NCBI GenBank assembly: GCA_902773455.1
Contig: CACYEW010000001.1
Span: 1-9,347, forward strand
Source: an uncultured Ruminococcus sp.
GTDB lineage: Bacteria; Bacillota; Clostridia; Oscillospirales; CAG-272
DNA: 9,347 nt
Reading direction: 5' to 3'
Positions 5,868-9,347 of this stretch are shown here, piece by piece; the first letter of the stretch is position 1, and each line of letters begins with the position of its first letter. Both the position numbers and the translations under genes were made by a program. The notes under the pieces are model-generated. The model did not search any database. It saw only the letters and a program-made list of their open reading frames with translations, and had not been told where the DNA came from.

Positions 5868-6731
5868 TTACCTCTCCGTACCGTGAAAGAAGAGACCGAG
5901 CATACCGGGACCTACGTGCGCGCCCGAAAACGGCTCGTGCGGGTATACGGCGACGGACGCTTCGGGCGTTATCTCTTTGATCATCAAAGCGAGCTTTTTC
6001 GCGTCGTCTATACAGTCTCCGTGCGATATGAATACTTTCGTCCGCACGGGCTCCGTATGTTTTACTCTGTACTTTTCGGCAAGCGCTTCTATCGCTTTTT
6101 TTCTGCCAACCGTTTTGGAGCATGATACGATATGCCCGGAGCTGTCGCCGTACAGTATCGGTTTTATGCTGAGGGCGGTGGCGATCTTCGCGGTGAAACC
6201 GCTTACTCTGCCGGTCTTTTTAAGAAAACCGATATCGTCGACGGTGAAATACTGGCAGATATGCGGAGCCTCCGCGTCAAGCACGTTGGCGGCGGCTCTG
6301 GAGTCGGCGCCGTTTCGGCTGAGCTCAGCCGCTTTGATCGCAAGAAGACCGCTGCCGAAGCCGCATCCGAGCGAATCGACGACGTGAACGTAACGGTCTT
6401 TGAACCTTCTGCGCAGTTCCTTCGCCGCGGTCCACGCCGCGTTATACGTTCCGCTTATCCCGGAGCTCATCGAGATATATATGATATCAGTACCGGCTTC
6501 AAGTACGGGTGTGAAATTATCGATAAAAAGCTGAGTGTTGAGAAGCGCCGTTTTGAGTTCCTTACCGTTTCTCAGACCGTCGTAAAAAGAACGCGCGTTG
6601 AAGCGGTCGAGATTTCCGTCGTACGTGCCGGGCACGCCGTCGATTGTATACGGGCACGGCAAAAGACTTATTCCGTCAAGATATTTACCGGGTAAATTCG
6701 CCGTTCCGTCGGCAAACACCGCAAAAGACAT
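5868..6731 (-). CDS. DegV family fatty-acid-binding protein
   Basis: A 287-residue protein matching the DegV family in full length (usual about 280-290). Landmarks: the N-terminal DGTANLP (8-14; usually DSTADLP), the lipid-head-group region ISMSSGISGTYNAA (86-99), VDSLGCGFGSGLL (118-130), DDIGFLKKTGRVSG (165-178), KPIL (190-193) and the C-terminal HVGPGMLGLFFHG (272-284). DegV proteins bind long-chain fatty acids; in Gram-positive bacteria close relatives (FakB) present fatty acid to the kinase FakA. Whether this one works with a FakA cannot be judged because no such gene is in view. AAGGAG precedes the ATG by about 8 bases. The next gene starts 2 bases after its stop. Confidence 0.93.
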   Translation of the reverse strand: MSFAVFADGTANLPGKYLDGISLLPCPYTIDGVPGTYDGNLDRFNARSFYDGLRNGKELKTALLNTQLFIDNFTPVLEAGTDIIYISMSSGISGTYNAAWTAAKELRRRFKDRYVHVVDSLGCGFGSGLLAIKAAELSRNGADSRAAANVLDAEAPHICQYFTVDDIGFLKKTGRVSGFTAKIATALSIKPILYGDSSGHIVSCSKTVGRKKAIEALAEKYRVKHTEPVRTKVFISHGDCIDDAKKLALMIKEITPEASVAVYPHEPFSGAHVGPGMLGLFFHGTER

Positions 6732-6749
6732 AAAAAGTCTCCTTTATCG

Positions 6750-7376
6750 TTATTTCCCGTCGTGGAAGCACGTGAAGGCTTCGCGTTCGACCTCGGGCAG
6801 GCCGTACTTTTCTTTCGCGTCGGATATCGCTTTGATCATAAACGTCATATTGCGGGCGAGGTTTCTCATCGTCTGCAGACCTTCTTCGTCTTTTCTCACG
6901 TCTTCAGCCGTGAAGCCGTGCACCTGGTTCCAGTACGTGGACGATGCGACCGGCATGCCGCTGATCGTGAAATACTTGTTCAGCACGTCGAAGGACGCCG
7001 TACTGCCGCCGCGTCTGCAAGATACGACCGCCGCGCCGACCTTCATATGCTTTGAAAACGGCGTGGAGTAAAACAGTCTGTCAAGAAACGACAAAAGCGT
7101 GCCGTTCGGCGAGCCGTAGTAAACGGGCGAACCGACGACGAGACCGTCGGCTGATTCGAATTTCGGCGCGATCTCGTTCACGGCGTCGTCAGTTACGCAC
7201 CTGCCTGTCTTTCCGCAGGAGCCGCAGGCGACACAGCCGCGGATATTTTTATTGCCGATCCAGACGGTCTCCGTTTCGACTCCCTCTTTTTCGAATACCG
7301 AAGCCATTTCTTTGAGCGCTTCGGCGGTGCAGCCGTCTTTATGCGGACTGCCGTTGATCAAAAGAACCTTTGCCAT
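6750..7376 (-). CDS. Flavodoxin-fold NAD(P)H-dependent FMN reductase with iron-sulfur-type cysteine motif
   Basis: A 208-residue protein of the NADPH-dependent FMN reductase / flavodoxin-like family. The N-terminus KVLLINGSPHKDGCTAEAL (3-21) is the FMN phosphate loop; GSPVYYGSPNGTLLSFLDR (82-100) is the second flavin contact region. Between them is a compact cysteine motif, C48-x2-C51-x2-C54-x5-C60, matching the 4Fe-4S motif of archaeal iron-sulfur flavoproteins (C-x2-C-x2-C-x4-7-C). It may therefore carry FMN plus a cluster and act in anaerobic electron transfer; the partner is unknown. AAGGAG lies upstream of the ATG, next to the TGA of the preceding lipoprotein gene. It sits mid-operon between the lipoprotein and DegV genes. 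Confidence 0.88.
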   Translation of the reverse strand: MAKVLLINGSPHKDGCTAEALKEMASVFEKEGVETETVWIGNKNIRGCVACGSCGKTGRCVTDDAVNEIAPKFESADGLVVGSPVYYGSPNGTLLSFLDRLFYSTPFSKHMKVGAAVVSCRRGGSTASFDVLNKYFTISGMPVASSTYWNQVHGFTAEDVRKDEEGLQTMRNLARNMTFMIKAISDAKEKYGLPEVEREAFTCFHDGK

Positions 7377-7393
7377 ATTGTTTATCTCCTTTA

Positions 7394-8281
7394 TCAGAAT
7401 ACTATTCCTTCTTTATTCGTTACCGGCGCGTTTATATACACGGCGTTTCCGCTTTCGCGTTTTATGAGCGTAACGGCGTAATATCTTCCGCTCCATTCGC
7501 ATTTCGTACCGCCGGGGTACGGATCGGATTCCGAGCCGAATTCGAATCCCATCGGTTCAAACACTTTTTTGAAATCTTCAACGGACGAGTCGACCGTAAG
7601 ACCGAGAAACGTGACTTCGGGATCGGTTATCTCTATCTCCGTAACGTATCTCGTCCCGACCGACGAGTAATCGGGCCACGCGCTTACCGTGTATTTTACG
7701 TACTTTTCCGGCTCGATACCGTCTTTCGGTTCGTAACCCTTGCCGTAATAAAGGCTCGCGCCGATCATGCCGGGATCGAGATAATGCTCCGAAAAATCTT
7801 CATTTTTAACGTCGTTCAAGATCCAGTATTCGAGCGAGGTGTTTTCCGGCTTATAAAGGATCTTTACGAACTTATCGGGTAAGTCCCGTACGCCGGTATC
7901 GGTAAATTTAATTTCGCCCGAAAAACCGAGACCGCGCGGATCGGATCCGATCCTGAAAACGCAGGTCTTTTCACCGGTCTTCGTATCGGCGGTAAAAAGC
8001 GTGCCTTTACTGTCCGATACCGTGACGAAGCCGGTGTTCGTGTTGAATGTGAGCCATATATCGGTAACGACCGCTTCTTCATACATTATCCTGCCGGACA
8101 AATTGCCCTTGCCTGCTTCGGCTTCGTGATAAATGGCGATATTACCGTCTTCGGACAAATAGCATTTGCCCTGCGGATAATTATTGCCGACGCCGTTTTT
8201 AAAAAGCCAACAGGACGATAAGGATAACAACACCGCCGCCGTACACAAAAGCGCGGCGATCTTATGCAACGATTTTTTCAT
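7394..8281 (-). CDS. Lipoprotein of unknown function
   Basis: A 295-residue secreted protein with a lipoprotein signal: MKKSLHK, a hydrophobic core and lipobox LSSC, lipidated Cys24. The mature part has several beta-rich segments and an acidic, aromatic middle region (DFSEHYLDP, KYVKYTVSAWPDYSS). The C-terminal 70 residues (VTFLGLTVDSSVEDFKKVFEPMG and on) look like a small alpha/beta module in which a G-x-T-x-x-S-x-x-x-x-K helix is followed by beta strands, reminiscent of the small modules in other Bacillota lipoproteins; this is a resemblance only. The ribosome binding site GGGAGGA (8285-8291) supports the start. It lies between a GNAT and the FMN reductase with gaps of 15 and 17 bases, so it is part of the operon. 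Confidence 0.82.
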   Translation of the reverse strand: MKKSLHKIAALLCTAAVLLSLSSCWLFKNGVGNNYPQGKCYLSEDGNIAIYHEAEAGKGNLSGRIMYEEAVVTDIWLTFNTNTGFVTVSDSKGTLFTADTKTGEKTCVFRIGSDPRGLGFSGEIKFTDTGVRDLPDKFVKILYKPENTSLEYWILNDVKNEDFSEHYLDPGMIGASLYYGKGYEPKDGIEPEKYVKYTVSAWPDYSSVGTRYVTEIEITDPEVTFLGLTVDSSVEDFKKVFEPMGFEFGSESDPYPGGTKCEWSGRYYAVTLIKRESGNAVYINAPVTNKEGIVF

Positions 8282-8296
8282 TTTTCCTCCCGCCTT

Positions 8297-8797
8297 TTAC
8301 GATTTCTGTTCTCTTTCGATCGCGTAATAAACAAGGTCGCGTTCTTTACCGAGGTACGTAAGTTCTTTTTCGGAATATCTGTCGTATTTCATGCCGCACT
8401 TTTCCATAACGCGGCGCGAAGCGATATTCTCGGGAAAATACGAAGCGTAAACTTTTCCGAAGCCTTTTTCGTACAGGCAGTAATGGAGAAAACGCCTGAC
8501 CGCTTCGGTCATATAGCCTTTGTTCCAGTAACCCGAGCCGATGCCGTAGCCGATCTCGCAGGAATCGCCTTTAACATCGAAATAAAGTATTATACCGATA
8601 AGACGTCCCGTTTCCTTCAGCCGTACCGCAAACATATCCTTCGCGCAAAGATACGGCTCGAAATCAAATCCGTCGAGCGTATCGGCGTATTTGCAGATGA
8701 ACGTTTCAAGCACCCTGCGATCGTGGCTTATGTTGAAAAAGTAATCTCTTTTATCGGAAGGCACGATCTTGTTTATCAACAGTCTTTCAGTTTCCAT
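8297..8797 (-). CDS. GNAT family N-acetyltransferase (RimJ/RimL-like)
   Basis: A 166-residue single-domain acetyltransferase. It opens with METERLLIN, typical of the RimJ/RimL group, followed by the beta strands FAVRLKETGRLIGIILYF (56-73), the acetyl-CoA binding segment EIGYGIGSGYWNKGYMTEAV (81-100), and ENIASRRVMEKCGM (123-136). It resembles the GNAT at 5350-5865 in motif layout, and the two could be distant paralogues in one operon. The acceptor is unknown. The ribosome binding site is weak (AGGGAAAG, about 10-15 bases upstream), so translation may depend on upstream genes. The gap to the preceding YhhN-type gene is 30 bases, the largest in this operon. Confidence 0.88.
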   Translation of the reverse strand: METERLLINKIVPSDKRDYFFNISHDRRVLETFICKYADTLDGFDFEPYLCAKDMFAVRLKETGRLIGIILYFDVKGDSCEIGYGIGSGYWNKGYMTEAVRRFLHYCLYEKGFGKVYASYFPENIASRRVMEKCGMKYDRYSEKELTYLGKERDLVYYAIEREQKS

Positions 8798-8827
8798 AAT
8801 CGGTTTCTTTCCCTGAAAATCAGGCGG

Positions 8828-9347
8828 TCAAAGCGCGGGCGGCGGACAGAGCGCGAACGTGATCATAGCCACGGCCGAAATATACGTGAGCATCACGAAA
8901 AAGTCGGTTTTGAAAAATCTCTTCTTTTCACCGCCGAACCGCAGAAGAAACAGAGCGCAGTCGGATATGAAGAACATAACGGCGCCGGCATAAGCGATAA
9001 GACGCGCGGCCGCCGTTTCCGGCTGACTCTGAGTAAAGTACGCAAAAGCGAAAGCGTTCATCACGCCGTTGCAGAGAAGATATAAAAACATCGGAACGAT
9101 CAGCAGCTTCGGCGTTTTCTTCCTTATTAGATACGTCACGGCAAACGAAATCGCGGCATAAAGGGCGGAAGCAGCGGCGATAACGTAAACGGACGCGTCC
9201 GAATGATCAAGCCTGCCCGCGAAAACGAGTATCAGAAGCACGTGACCGGCAAAAAACGATACGCCCCCGGCCGCAAACCACAGATCGCCGTTTATCATCA
9301 GCAGAACGTCGCCCGCAAAACACAGAACAAGCGCGGCGACGAGAAGC
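8828..9347 (-). CDS. YhhN family membrane protein (lysoplasmalogenase-like), 5' end outside the window
   Basis: An integral membrane protein with about six hydrophobic segments in the visible 172 residues. The frame stays open to the window edge, and the codons before the ATG at 9298 read LVLCFAGDVLL, the YhhN-type G-D-x-L-L motif, so that ATG is internal and the true start lies beyond 9347. Other landmarks are VSFFAGHVLLILVF (usual F-x-x-x-H-x-x-Y) and GAVMFFISDCALF (usual G-A-x-L-F-x-x-S-D). The family includes vertebrate TMEM86B lysoplasmalogenase, and bacterial YhhN members are assumed to cleave or bind ether or vinyl-ether lysolipids. Plasmalogens occur in anaerobic Clostridia, so the role is plausible but inferred. 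First visible gene of the seven-gene operon. Confidence 0.82.
   Translation of the reverse strand, partial: LLVAALVLCFAGDVLLMINGDLWFAAGGVSFFAGHVLLILVFAGRLDHSDASVYVIAAASALYAAISFAVTYLIRKKTPKLLIVPMFLYLLCNGVMNAFAFAYFTQSQPETAAARLIAYAGAVMFFISDCALFLLRFGGEKKRFFKTDFFVMLTYISAVAMITFALCPPPAL

Noticed and set aside
5866..6123. N-terminal extension of the GNAT gene into the DegV gene
   Set aside because: It would overlap DegV by about 250 bases, is Arg-rich, and a good ribosome binding site fixes the start at 5865.
5350..8797. Recent duplication of the two RimJ/RimL-like GNAT genes
   Set aside because: Motif layout is shared, but sequences outside the acetyl-CoA loop differ strongly, so any duplication is old; ordinary family similarity explains it.
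8264..9085. Long + strand frame of 273 codons
   Set aside because: It is antisense to the GNAT and YhhN genes, and the translation shows no family motif.

Overview
The window looks like chromosomal DNA of an anaerobic Gram-positive bacterium (Bacillota, most likely a gut-type Clostridia member). This is inferred from strong AAGGAG/GGGAGG ribosome binding sites, tightly packed operons, three small lipoproteins with lipobox cysteines, and families common in that phylum (DegV, YoaP-type acetyltransferase). I see no RNA genes, CRISPR, insertion sequences, phage genes or origins, and no gene-free stretch longer than about 140 bases.

Region 1 (1-3173, + strand) is the 3' part of an operon that starts before the window. 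It holds the last 14 codons of an unidentified gene, an L-arabinose/L-fucose isomerase-type sugar isomerase, a triose-phosphate-isomerase-like protein related to the archaeal type, a divergent YjbQ-family protein and a small lipoprotein. The genes are 0-15 bases apart or overlap. A bidirectional terminator follows at 3150-3173. Isomerase plus TIM-like enzyme suggests catabolism of an unidentified sugar or sugar acid. YjbQ has been linked to thiamine phosphate synthesis, which would fit a thiamine-diphosphate enzyme such as transketolase upstream, but that gene is outside the view.

Region 2 (3194-4553) has two divergent single genes around a 141-base AT-rich intergenic region that carries two good, non-overlapping sigma-A-type promoters. 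On the - strand is an unrecognised beta-rich protein that appears to be an internal duplication. On the + strand is a small lipoprotein. The latter ends at a strong 17-bp hairpin terminator (4513-4553).

Region 3 (4595-9347, - strand) is a seven-gene run in one direction with gaps of 2-30 bases. In transcription order it holds a YhhN-family membrane protein (5' end outside the window), a RimJ/RimL-like GNAT acetyltransferase, a lipoprotein, a flavodoxin-fold FMN reductase with an iron-sulfur-type cysteine cluster, a DegV lipid-binding protein, a second RimJ/RimL-like GNAT and a GNAT fused to a thioredoxin-like YoaP domain. Its promoter is not in the window. The genes share no obvious pathway; lipid and membrane handling, redox and acetylation are the themes.

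The best candidates for something undescribed are the sugar operon with its unusual TIM-like and YjbQ-like members, and the duplicated beta-rich protein at 3194-3949.
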